Position numbers and translations under genes: made by a program. DNA of 64,000 nucleotides from Nothopassalora personata (Eukaryota; Ascomycota; Dothideomycetes; Mycosphaerellales; Mycosphaerellaceae), in the NCBI GenBank assembly GCA_033816765.1, contig CM066287.1:5704001-5768000 (forward strand), given 5' to 3'. Below are positions 9,936-18,170 of the stretch, in pieces. Positions within the stretch are counted from its first letter, which is position 1; each line of letters opens with the position of its first letter. The notes beneath the pieces were generated by a model. The model was not told the DNA's origin and did not search any database. It was given only the letters and a program-made list of their open reading frames with translations.

Positions 9936-10009
9936 CGACTAGAGTAGGAATCGAACCTACGACCTTAAGAGTATAGACAGCTTGCGCTCTACTACTAAGC
10001 TACCTAGCC
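9936..10009 (-). tRNA. tRNA-like sequence (isotype unassigned, probably a pseudogene)
   Basis: On the minus strand, 74 nt fold partly as a tRNA. GGCTAGG pairs with TCTAGTC (7 bp including two G-U), a 4-bp D stem encloses AGTAGTA, and the T arm GTAGG-TTCGATT-CCTAC is perfect with an intact B box. The anticodon region is 25 nt where about 23 is usual, and only AAG:CTT pairs convincingly, so no anticodon is assigned. It lies between the antisense fossil gene and pol of GypR. It could be a decayed tRNA gene or the head of a tRNA-derived SINE. Confidence 0.45.
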
Positions 10010-10064
10010 GATTAATAAGAATAGGGACATAACTTATAAATAAATACCCTTACGAAGGAGACGG

Positions 10065-10613
10065 CTAAGCTACCGACGGTACCGTCTCGCTAGAAGGAGA
10101 AAGCTAGAAGTCGTCCGGAAGATCTTCGACAGCACTCTAGGTCTAAGGAGACAAGGACAGATTAGGAGCACTAGGATCCGCGTCTACTATAGCGTACTCC
10201 TACGCCCCTAGATCCTCGTCTAGTAACAACCGATCTTCTAATGAACGACCCTCCGCAACCTTCTAATTAACCGTATCTAATTGCTTACGAAGGCGCATTT
10301 CCTTTGTATACGCTTCTATTAAGGCATCCTATCTTTTACTAAGAATCCTCTTCGCGGTATCTAGTTCCTATAACAATTTCTTCCGCTAAAGCGATAAGCG
10401 CTTCTACTTGCCCTCGGTTACCCTCGCATTACAACTCTTTAGATTCCGCTACTAGTACTCGGAACAGCGACTAGATAAGATGTGCACCTTGCACACACGG
10501 CCCTCCTTTTAATAAGAATTACACGGACGCATCGCGGTATCGCCGTTACGAAAGATCTACTAGGCTTTCTTCTTACGGCGAGCGGTAGATTTGGATTAGG
10601 AGGAAGAAGACAT
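10065..10613 (-). pseudogene. GypR antisense fossil gene: zinc-cluster plus coiled-coil protein
   Basis: From an ATG at 10613, the minus strand reads a 182-codon frame to TAG at 10065-10067, interrupted by many stops, every one TAA or TAG and none TGA (RIP). The text between them is protein-like: a basic stretch, then Cys-x2-Tyr-x6-Cys-x8-Cys-x2-Tyr-x7-Cys, where each Tyr is explained by a G-to-A change in a Cys codon. This gives CX2CX6C twice, as in fungal Zn2Cys6 domains. A long Lys/Glu/Leu-rich coiled coil and an acidic Ser/Pro tail follow. It lies antisense between chromodomain and 3' LTR, the same position as the intron-bearing gene of the intact chromovirus. DNA or RNA binding is inferred only from the motif. 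Confidence 0.7.
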
Positions 10614-10688
10614 CGTTACGAGACACGAAAAGGAAGTACAACATAACTTATAAAGCTCTAGGACAGAGCTAGGCTAAAAGGGGGATGG

Positions 10689-11097
10689 TGTTACGGTTCT
10701 AATCTAGGGCTAAAGGAAGCTAACTAATTAGACCTCTACAATTGGTAGGCGCTTCCGCCCGAGAAGTGCTCTCTCACCCGTAGGAATAAAACTAAGGAAC
10801 TAAGAGAGTAACTAAAGTGATCTCCTTAATCTCGTTAATCTCGGTAATCTCGAGAGAGTATGGAGAGCATAGAGAGCACGGAGAGTAAACGCTCTATCTC
10901 CTTTGTATTTAGGAACGCTAGAAACCCTTATAGTTCTAATGCGTTCAACTCATGTTACTATCTCACTAATCGGAATACAACTCTTATTCCTATTATTCAT
11001 CTTCGCTTAGCTTACTTTAGCCTCTCTAAAGAATAATACCGCTACGTGACTTAACTTATCTCTCTTTTAAGACTAGCCCTAGAACGAGATAATAACA
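10689..11097 (+). repeat. GypR 3' LTR (409 bp, RIP-affected)
   Basis: It starts TGTTACGG directly after the purine tract and ends GATAATAACA. The left partner is lost. The LINE frame resumes immediately after. Confidence 0.7.
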
Positions 11098-11116
11098 CTA
11101 CCCTAGTACTCGATAT

Positions 11117-11274
11117 TGTAAGGGGCGAGCCCTTGCATCTTGGCACGGGCTGAGCCCGTGCGGACCTGACTCCGTTTTCTTTGTTCCGGGCTTCGCTCGG
11201 TTTTCTCCTTCTTCTGTATCGAACTTATTGCATACCACACAGAACCTCAGTGTACACGTCGTTCACCCGTGACA
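11117..11274 (+). repeat. Chromovirus C1 5' LTR (158 bp)
   Basis: TGTAAGG...CGTGACA. Three hairpins lie in its first half: AAGGG-GCGAG-CCCTT, GCACGGGC-TGA-GCCCGTGC (perfect 8-bp stem) and CCGGGC-TTC-GCTCGG. TTAAGTTC follows at 11275, the same octamer that follows the SE LTR; neither is an obvious match to a tRNA CCA end. Confidence 0.9.
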
Positions 11275-11332
11275 TTAAGTTCGATCCATTCGAATCAACC
11301 AGGCACCCGCCATCAAAGAGACGGAATACGTG

Positions 11333-14300
11333 ATGGCGTCGTCGGGTAGCGAGAACCCCGGGGTTGGTGCCTCGAATGAAAATTTTCAGCTTATGCTCGA
11401 GCAATTGTACCAGCGACAGGAAGAGATGCAGGCCGAACTGATTGCAACGCGCGCCGCCTTGAAAGAGTCGGAAGACGCTCGACGTCAGTCAACCCCTGCA
11501 GTCTCACTACCAGTTCCGGACGACGCGTCTACTGGTGACCTAATGAGACAGTTGCTGCAGACGCTGAATGCCGCCGCGAACGCGCCGCGCAGCGGCGGAG
11601 AACCGTCGGGTCCCAGAGGCTGGAACCCGCCCTCATGGGATGGCAAAGCCGAAACATTCAGGGACTACTTCCTAAGGTTGAAAAGTTCCTTCAGGGTGCG
11701 TTCCGCACTGAAACCGACGCTCTCCAATGAATTCTACTGGGACGCGATCAACGACACGTTGCTAGCGAGGGAGCGCACGAGGATGCGGCACTTCTGGGAC
11801 AAGGGAGACGGTGAACTTGGGAAGGACCCCGTTGCTTTCTTTGCGCAACTCGAAAAGGTCTTTGGCGATAGCAACGAACGCGCCAAGGCTCTAGAACAAC
11901 TCACCAAGATTAGACACGTGAACGGACAACCGTGGCACGATCACCAGATGAAATTCGACGGACTCCTGTTGACCGCCGGCGGAGAAGACTGGAGCAATGA
12001 CGCGAAGATCGGCTACCTCCGCAACACCTTCTCGAATCCCGCCAGAATGTATACGGCAGCCATGCCGAAAAAGGAGGATTACTACGAGTTCGCAGAGGAG
12101 GTTAAGCGGATCATGACCAACCTCGAGGACACAGACCAGTTTAGAATAGCCCACAAGAAGTGGAAGGACAACAACAAGGACTCCAGTGCGACCACCACGG
12201 TTACCACTCGTTCTTTTGCGGGACCTACCGTTACCCGGGTGGACCATGATGGTGACACCATCATGGCACCAACCCGAACGAACGGAGGCCGCTCTAGAAG
12301 TCGTGGAGACCGGAAGGAGGACAAGGGGAAGCAGAGAGCGAAATGGGTCGACACCGCTGAGAGAGATCGAAGGCGCCAAGAACAGCTCTGTTTCCGTTGC
12401 GGAGCGAGCGGGCATCGAGTGAAGGAATGTCCGTACGCCGCAGCAGTCAACCCCACCAAGATCAACGCAGCCTCAGTTGCGCCGATCCTGGAAGACGACG
12501 GGTTTGGGAAAAGACTAGCTCCTGGGCGAAAGCCAGCACCAGGAGACAAAGAAGCACTGGTAAAGGGGTGGAACGCTGCCAAGAGTTCTATGAACGGGAA
12601 CCTTGTATATACCGACGTACTCCTGAACGAAAGTTACGGCACGTTTGCCCTTATCGATGAAGGATGCATGTGTTATGCTGTAATTAACGGAGACCTAGCG
12701 AAAGGACTCGGTCTCACGTATGTCAGCAACGAGAGCCGCAAGGCTACAGGGTTCACCAAAGCGATGCGAAACTCGATTGAAGGAGTAGTTGCTTTCCACA
12801 TGGAAATCGCCGGCATCCACGAGGTCGTGTACGCATACGTCGTGCCCGACTTGGACTTCCCGATGATTCTGGGGAACCCTTGGAAAGCGCACAATCAAAT
12901 CCGAACTGCGCCAGAAAAGCACCGGTACTACCACGGTTTGGCAAAGAAATGGGTGCCCGAAGGACGCAACCATAAAGAACGCGAGGCGGGCGAACGTTTT
13001 GCTACGATCGCCGCGGCAACCGTGGAGGACATCAAGAAAGCCCTGAGCAAGAAGGAACCGCCCACGAGGGAGGAGCTCAAAATGAAGCTGCCTCCGGAAC
13101 TTTGGGACATGATCCCACTCTTTTCCACGCGGGAAGCCGACAAGCTCGCGCCCCATCGTGGGGAACTTGACCACAGGATCGAGATCCGGACGAAACCAGA
13201 CGGATCGCAGGAGCCACTGCCCTGGGGACCGTTGTATAGCATGTCGAAAGACGAGCTGCTGGTGCTACGCAAGTCGCTAACCGAGCTGCATCGCAAGGGA
13301 TACATCCGTCCCTCCACCTCAGAAGCGGCGGCCCCCGTCCTGTTTGTGAAGAAGCCCGGAGGAGGACTACGCTTTTGCTGCGATTATAGGGCGCTGAACG
13401 CGATTACGAAGCAAGATCGCTACCCGCTGCCTTTGATCCCGGAGACCATCCGAAATCTAACGGGAGCCAGATGGATGACGAAGGTGGACGTAGTTGCCGC
13501 GTTCCACCATCTCCGGATGGCAAGAGGCGAGGAGTACAAGACCGCGTTTAGAACGAGATTTGGCCTGTGGGAGTGGTTGGTGTGTCCGTTTGGTTTGTCC
13601 GGGGCGCCGGCAACTTTCCAACGGTATATTAACAGTTTGCTGCGGGAACACCTGGACGACTTCGCCTCTGCATACGCTGATGACGTAGTGATCTACTCGG
13701 ATGGGTCGAAGGAGGACCACTTCAAGAAGGTTCGCATCGTTCTCCATAAGCTTTGGGACGGAGGCCTGTTCTTAGATCCAGGTAAATGCGAGTTCGCACA
13801 GAAGAAGATCAAGTACCTAGGGTTCATCGTCCACGCCGACGGAAAGGGGGTGGGACCAGACCCGGAAAAGGTGGATGCCGTACGGGACTGGAAGACGCCC
13901 GTCACTCAGAAAGAAGTGCGTCGTTTCCTCGGGTTCGCGAATTACTACAGGATGTTCATCCCCAACTACTCGAAGTTGGCCGAACCCTTGACGTCGCTGA
14001 CGGGAAAGAAAACGCCGTTCTCCTGGGGGAAACGTCAGGAGGACGCCTTTCAGGCCCTGAAGAAGAAGTACTGTGAAGCTCCTGTGCTGGCCCATTGGAA
14101 CCCGGAGCTTCCCACCTTTTTGGAGACGGACTGCAGTGGATTTGCCCTGGGTGGCGCTCTCCTGCAAGAAAAGGACGGGGTAGTGAAGCCGGTAGGGTTC
14201 TACTCGAAGAAACTGAATAAGGCTGAGATTAACTACGACATCCATGACAAAGAGATGCTCGCAGTAGTCTCCTGCCTCAAAGAGTGGGCCCCCGAGCTGA

Positions 14301-16312
14301 AAACGTGTGGTCCCTTTACAATTTGGACGGACCACAAGAACCTTGAGTACTTTATGACAAAGAGGCAGTTGTCTGAGAGGCAGATCAGGTGGGTGGAGCA
14401 CATCGCGTTGTTTCAGTTTACCCTGGTATACAGGCCGGGCGCCGAGGCAATTGTGCCGGATGCATTGTCACGGAGGGAGCAGGATACGCTCGGCCAGGAC
14501 GACAAATTGTCGCGTTTTCGCAGGTTTTTGCGGCCGGATGCCATACGCAATTGGCCGGCTCCAGGGGGGGGAGGCGAGGTGGTAGCAGATGCACCTTCAT
14601 CCGCTACGATGGTTTCATCGGTCCAGATTATGGCCACCCAATTCGGAGTCGACTCCACCGAGAAAACGTCGGACTCACCGGGCGCATCATCGGGCCCCTT
14701 CACAGATCCAGAATTGAACGAGATCTGGAGGAAGACCGCCGATGAAGACAGCACGTTTCAGGCAGTACTCCACGCAGTAAGAACCGGGGCGCGTTCACTC
14801 CCGAGCGAAGTGAAGCTCAAGGTACAAGCCGGTGACTGCAGCATCGACGACAACGGACACCTGCGGCACCGCGGAAGAATCTGGGTGCCGGGAGCCCCAG
14901 CAACGACGGAAGCCGACTACAAAGAGGCGGGCGCGGAGATATTGCAGAACGATGTCCTGCGGACGAAGCTCATCCAGTCCGTTCATGATTCACCGGTCTA
15001 CGGCCATCCAGGCAGGGACTCCACAGCGTCTATCTTGAGACGTAACTTTTACTGGCCTCTACAGTCAAGGCACGTGAGACAGTTCTTGAGGAACTGCGAT
15101 CACTGTGGGAGAAATAAGGTATGGAGGGAGCAAAAGCATGGACTCCTTCAGCCTTTACCGGTACCCGATCGTTTCTTCCAGGAGATCTCTATGGATTTCA
15201 TGACGGACATGCCGGAGTCGCAGGGAAACACTTGCTTGTGGGTAATCAAGGACAGACTGAGCAAGACCGTCGTCTTGGAAGCGATGTCCACCATGAAAGC
15301 GGAGGACTGCGCCGAGAGATTCCTGGACTGCTGGGTGAGATACTACGGGATTCCTAAGGCCATCACGAGCGATAGAGGCACGAACTGGACAAGCACATTC
15401 TGGAAGACATTCTGTCGTTTAACCGGCGTGAAGCAGAGACTTAGCTCCGCCTACCACCCACAAACGGACGGAGGGCCCGAGAGGTTGAACCAAGAAGTGC
15501 AGGCGTACCTTCGGAATTATGTCAACCACGAGCAGTCCGATTGGAAAAAGTGGCTCTCCACCGCTCAGCTGGCGCTGAACGGACGGTACCAAGCGGGCCT
15601 AGGCATGAGCCCCTTCTTTGCCGTCCACGGTTACGAAGCGCCATTCCCCGTCCAGTTGCAGCCGGACTCAACGACTTCGTCGCTGGATGCCGCCAAACGG
15701 GCAACGCTCTTTGTGGAAAGGATGCAGCAGATCACGGACCTGTGCCAAGCGAGCATGGCGGACTCCGCCCAGGAGCAAGAGGAGAGCGCCAACAAAGATC
15801 GGAAGCCAGCGCCGATTTATCGGGTCGGTGACAAGGTGTGGCTGGATCTAAGGAACTACACTACGACCCGGCCGAAGAAGAGTATCGACCATAAGCACGC
15901 AAAGTACACGGTGGCGGAGGTCATCTCACCGCTGTCCATCCGATTGTCAGGGATCCCCGATGGAATCCACCCGGTCTTTCACCCAGACTTGTTGCGACCT
16001 GCAAGCCAAGACCCGTTGCCTGGACAGGAGATCGACGACAAACAGCCGGACCCCATCCTCATTGAATCTCATGAGGAATGGCATGTAGAGGAGATTCTCT
16101 GCGCCAGAACCAAGGCGAAAGGGAGGGGCAAAGCACGCGAAGTCCTAGTGAAATGGACTGGATACCACAAGCCTACGTGGGAACCATTGGAGTATCTAGC
16201 GGACACAGCTGCAGCAGACGACTTTGAGAAAAAGCACGGCAACCCGATGACGCACGATGGACCAAGGCAAGCATGGGAAGTCAAGAAGAAGGGCAGGGCG
16301 ACAGGTAAGTGA
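11333..16312 (+). CDS. Chromovirus gag-pol-chromodomain polyprotein (1659 aa), copy C1
   Basis: ATG at 11333 is the first in-frame ATG after the LTR; a GTG precedes it. Visible in order: a Gln/Glu-rich helix (20-60); a gag core (about 90-290); a CCHC zinc knuckle CX2CX4HX4C at 353-366; a protease with Asp442 in IDEG rather than the usual D-T/S-G, and ILGNPW downstream; reverse transcriptase with YADD at 781-784; RNase H (about 920-1040, WTDHKNLEYF); an integrase H2C2 finger (H1218, C1255, C1258); DDE residues D1288, D1347, E1383 (35-residue spacing); GDKVWL integrase C-terminus; and a chromodomain at about 1580-1635 (EWHVEEIL...LVKWTGY...TWEPLEYL) that would steer integration to marked chromatin. 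Gag and pol are fused in one frame. All core residues are present, so the copy is probably autonomous. Confidence 0.96.
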   Translation: MASSGSENPGVGASNENFQLMLEQLYQRQEEMQAELIATRAALKESEDARRQSTPAVSLPVPDDASTGDLMRQLLQTLNAAANAPRSGGEPSGPRGWNPPSWDGKAETFRDYFLRLKSSFRVRSALKPTLSNEFYWDAINDTLLARERTRMRHFWDKGDGELGKDPVAFFAQLEKVFGDSNERAKALEQLTKIRHVNGQPWHDHQMKFDGLLLTAGGEDWSNDAKIGYLRNTFSNPARMYTAAMPKKEDYYEFAEEVKRIMTNLEDTDQFRIAHKKWKDNNKDSSATTTVTTRSFAGPTVTRVDHDGDTIMAPTRTNGGRSRSRGDRKEDKGKQRAKWVDTAERDRRRQEQLCFRCGASGHRVKECPYAAAVNPTKINAASVAPILEDDGFGKRLAPGRKPAPGDKEALVKGWNAAKSSMNGNLVYTDVLLNESYGTFALIDEGCMCYAVINGDLAKGLGLTYVSNESRKATGFTKAMRNSIEGVVAFHMEIAGIHEVVYAYVVPDLDFPMILGNPWKAHNQIRTAPEKHRYYHGLAKKWVPEGRNHKEREAGERFATIAAATVEDIKKALSKKEPPTREELKMKLPPELWDMIPLFSTREADKLAPHRGELDHRIEIRTKPDGSQEPLPWGPLYSMSKDELLVLRKSLTELHRKGYIRPSTSEAAAPVLFVKKPGGGLRFCCDYRALNAITKQDRYPLPLIPETIRNLTGARWMTKVDVVAAFHHLRMARGEEYKTAFRTRFGLWEWLVCPFGLSGAPATFQRYINSLLREHLDDFASAYADDVVIYSDGSKEDHFKKVRIVLHKLWDGGLFLDPGKCEFAQKKIKYLGFIVHADGKGVGPDPEKVDAVRDWKTPVTQKEVRRFLGFANYYRMFIPNYSKLAEPLTSLTGKKTPFSWGKRQEDAFQALKKKYCEAPVLAHWNPELPTFLETDCSGFALGGALLQEKDGVVKPVGFYSKKLNKAEINYDIHDKEMLAVVSCLKEWAPELKTCGPFTIWTDHKNLEYFMTKRQLSERQIRWVEHIALFQFTLVYRPGAEAIVPDALSRREQDTLGQDDKLSRFRRFLRPDAIRNWPAPGGGGEVVADAPSSATMVSSVQIMATQFGVDSTEKTSDSPGASSGPFTDPELNEIWRKTADEDSTFQAVLHAVRTGARSLPSEVKLKVQAGDCSIDDNGHLRHRGRIWVPGAPATTEADYKEAGAEILQNDVLRTKLIQSVHDSPVYGHPGRDSTASILRRNFYWPLQSRHVRQFLRNCDHCGRNKVWREQKHGLLQPLPVPDRFFQEISMDFMTDMPESQGNTCLWVIKDRLSKTVVLEAMSTMKAEDCAERFLDCWVRYYGIPKAITSDRGTNWTSTFWKTFCRLTGVKQRLSSAYHPQTDGGPERLNQEVQAYLRNYVNHEQSDWKKWLSTAQLALNGRYQAGLGMSPFFAVHGYEAPFPVQLQPDSTTSSLDAAKRATLFVERMQQITDLCQASMADSAQEQEESANKDRKPAPIYRVGDKVWLDLRNYTTTRPKKSIDHKHAKYTVAEVISPLSIRLSGIPDGIHPVFHPDLLRPASQDPLPGQEIDDKQPDPILIESHEEWHVEEILCARTKAKGRGKAREVLVKWTGYHKPTWEPLEYLADTAAADDFEKKHGNPMTHDGPRQAWEVKKKGRATGK

Positions 16313-16411
16313 CGGATTGCGGGTCAGTTGACATGAGCACAGGCGTTTGGGAGCAGGAGTCAGATTGAGAGCACGTGAGAAAAGGAAAAAGTTTTAAAGA
16401 ATTTCATTCAT

Positions 16412-17413
16412 TCATGCCACCAAAAGGCAGCGGGGCCCGACCAAAAAGAAGCGGAGGCCGGCCCACCCCATACGGGGATGGCAAAAGCATTGTGATGGCC
16501 CGACCGCGGCCCGCGCGAAAACCACCGGAGACCACTCAAGACATGTCGCGGCGGGTGCCAAGGCGGAGGGCAGGAGGGACGGGGCCGCTGGAAAATGATC
16601 GGTCAGCGACGTCTTTCAATCGGAGTGCAACACTTACGAGCCAGCTTGCGCGTTGATGGCTCCCTCCATGGAGCCAGTGACCTCAGCAGCCACAGGACTG
16701 AGAGACGGTTAGCGATGGTTTTCAATCGGAGACCGGTGGAAATTACCCGGACAGCAGACCATCGGACTCGAGCTTGGAGAGCGGGCGCCAAGCCTTGATG
16801 ACCTTCTTGAGATTGTCGAGTTTGGTGCTTTTCAGGCGTTAGCCGACGGAAAACGATCGCAGGCCGGAGACTTACGCCTTGGAAGCGTTGCCGGCACGGG
16901 TCCAGGCCGCGTACGCCTTGTGGCAGAGTGCTGAGTGTGGGGGGTTAGCGGAGTCCGGTCGAAAGGGGTCGGAGAGCGACTCACAGCGGGCGGCAGCGCT
17001 TCTGAAGGCGGCGGCACTCGTCGCAGCTGCGGACTTGATTGGCGGCCTGCGGATGTTTGTGAGCGGAGTCCGGCTGGAAAACGTCGGACTCAGGCGTCTT
17101 ACGGCAGGGCCCACGCAATCGCGGCCAGAGTTGGCGCACTCCAGGCAGTGGTAGAGCATGTTTTCTGCTGGAAACCAGTTAAAAAGCATCGGAGGCCGGC
17201 TCAAAAGAATCGGACTTACTTGATGGTATTGATTGAAGATGTGGTGTTTGGAGGCTGTTGTGTTGGTGGTGCTGGAATCCGGTTAGTTTCTGTCGGAGCG
17301 CGGCGAGAAGGAATCGGATCGAGGGCGAAGGGGATCGTAGAGAGGGGCGGAGGTGATAGGGCTAGTGGAGGAAGAGGAGGGAGGGTGCTGTCAAGGGGTG
17401 TGTTCACATACAT
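16412..17413 (-). CDS. Antisense seven-exon gene of the chromovirus with zinc-cluster motifs, copy C1
   Basis: Minus-strand exons: 17220-17413, 17103-17167, 16985-17046, 16876-16930, 16747-16827, 16638-16697, and 16587 downward. The six introns are 48-56 nt, all GT...AG, mostly with TTAAC/CTAAC/CTGAC branch sites. From ATG 17413, splicing keeps one frame open to TGA at 16412-16414 (about 230 aa, Pro/Ser/Arg-rich). In another frame, exons 2-3 (ATG 17159) encode CX2CX6C-x11-CX2CX6C with a basic second half. Exons 4-7 encode a helical, Lys/Leu-rich protein in phase with each other, ending at TGA 16536-16538. The third junction is one nucleotide out of phase between these two parts. So either splicing there is unusual, or a frameshift is shared by all copies, or the Pro-rich frame is the product. 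Being antisense, its introns are not removed from the element's genomic RNA. Function unknown; nucleic-acid binding is suggested by the Cys pattern. Confidence 0.55.
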
Positions 17414-17465
17414 TCGCTTAATGGTTGCCGAGCAAAAAAAAAAGAAAAAAAAGAGGAAGCTGTCC

Positions 17466-17521
17466 GGTAGATATATTCTGGAGTCCTATTGTTCACATGT
17501 GACAATAGCCATTGTCACATG
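17466..17521 (-). promoter_or_regulatory. Candidate promoter/operator of the antisense gene
   Basis: About 60 bp upstream of ATG 17413 (minus strand) is an AATATAT box, followed by a long CT tract as in many fungal promoters. Further upstream, 17496-17521 is a perfect inverted repeat with 11-bp arms (CATGTGACAAT / ATTGTCACATG, 4-bp loop). A third, near-perfect half-site (ATTGTTCACATG) abuts it. Three copies of one half-site in 35 bp suggest a protein-binding cluster; the role is inferred. Confidence 0.4.
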
Positions 17522-17646
17522 GGTAACAACACGAAACCTCACACTCACCTAGGCAACAATACCACAACACAGCGACGGCGGGACCCGACAATGAAGGCAC
17601 GGCCTTCGACGGCGACAACAAGCAGGCGGAGGAGACGCTGCAGGCG

Positions 17647-17826
17647 GCGGAGGGGAGAGGGGGGGTAATGTAAGGGGCGAGCCCTTGCATCTTGGCACGG
17701 GCTGAGCCCGTGCGGACCTGACTCCGTTTTCTTTGTTCCGGGCTTCGCTCGGTTTTCTCCTTCTTCTGTATCGAACTTATTGCATACCACACAGAACCTC
17801 AGTGTACACGTCGTTCACCCGTGACA
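17647..17826 (+). repeat. Chromovirus C1 polypurine tract and 3' LTR
   Basis: The purine tract (GGAGGGGAGAGGGGGGG, TAA) ends at 17668; the LTR at 17669-17826 is identical to 11117-11274. Confidence 0.9.
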
Positions 17827-18170
17827 GATATTAAGGGAGCTTTCGATTACGTCTCCTACTAACGATTAATTCATAACCTTAAGAAGCGACGACTCGGCGG
17901 TAACATAGCTAGCTAGATAGCGAGCTTCCTTAGCGGTAGACGCACTACACTTCGACTACCGGACTACATAGCACCGGAGGCGGATATATTAGTAGGCATA
18001 CCATAAGGCTTACCGCTGTTACTACCGCTTTTTATTATCTTTAATGCCGACTTATTTAAAGAAACGGCGAGGGTAGGCCTTATATTAGTAGGATGGATAG
18101 ACGATGCTACTATCCTCGCATAAGATAAGACGGCGGCGGAGACTAAGGCGAAACTCGAACTAGTAACAAC
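17827..18170 (+). pseudogene. LINE reverse transcriptase fragment, RIP-decayed
   Basis: The frame starting in the GATAT duplication reads DIKGAFDYVS (motif A), a GIP-G-PL-like motif B with stop, and GWIDDATIL at 18091-18111 (catalytic D-D, motif C). It ends in LELVTT, where SE copy 2 interrupts it. The same frame continues at 40998 (TISERWA). The pattern is that of Tad-like fungal LINEs. Stops are TAA/TAG. Confidence 0.8.

Larger units (their letters stand above)
8673..11097 (+). mobile_element. GypR copy 1: RIP-decayed Gypsy element, 5'-truncated by SE
   Basis: AT-rich remains of a second Gypsy family. In order: integrase, integrase C-terminus and chromodomain on the plus strand, a tRNA-like sequence, an antisense fossil gene, a purine tract (AAAAGGGGGATGG) and a 409-bp LTR. 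The 5' half is missing because SE and the array junction lie at 8673. It had inserted into the LINE, whose reverse transcriptase resumes at 11098. Confidence 0.85.
11112..17831 (+). mobile_element. Chromovirus copy C1 with target duplication GATAT
   Basis: An intact 6,710-bp element (11117-17826) is flanked by GATAT at 11112-11116 and 17827-17831. The two 158-bp LTRs are identical, so insertion was recent. Joining the flanks restores the LINE reverse transcriptase motif A; the duplicated pentamer covers its catalytic Asp codon. Internal order: LTR, gag-pol-chromodomain, antisense spliced gene, polypurine tract, LTR. No RIP-type damage is present. Confidence 0.95.

Noticed and set aside
13817..14401. 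194-codon minus-strand frame and other antisense frames inside pol
   Set aside because: Shadow frames of the GC-rich polyprotein; no protein-like motifs and no splice signals, unlike the antisense gene downstream.
16304..16350. Sense-strand intron at the polyprotein stop (GTAAGT overlapping the stop, CAG about 38 nt on)
   Set aside because: Too short, would add only about nine codons, and a sense intron would be lost on retrotransposition.
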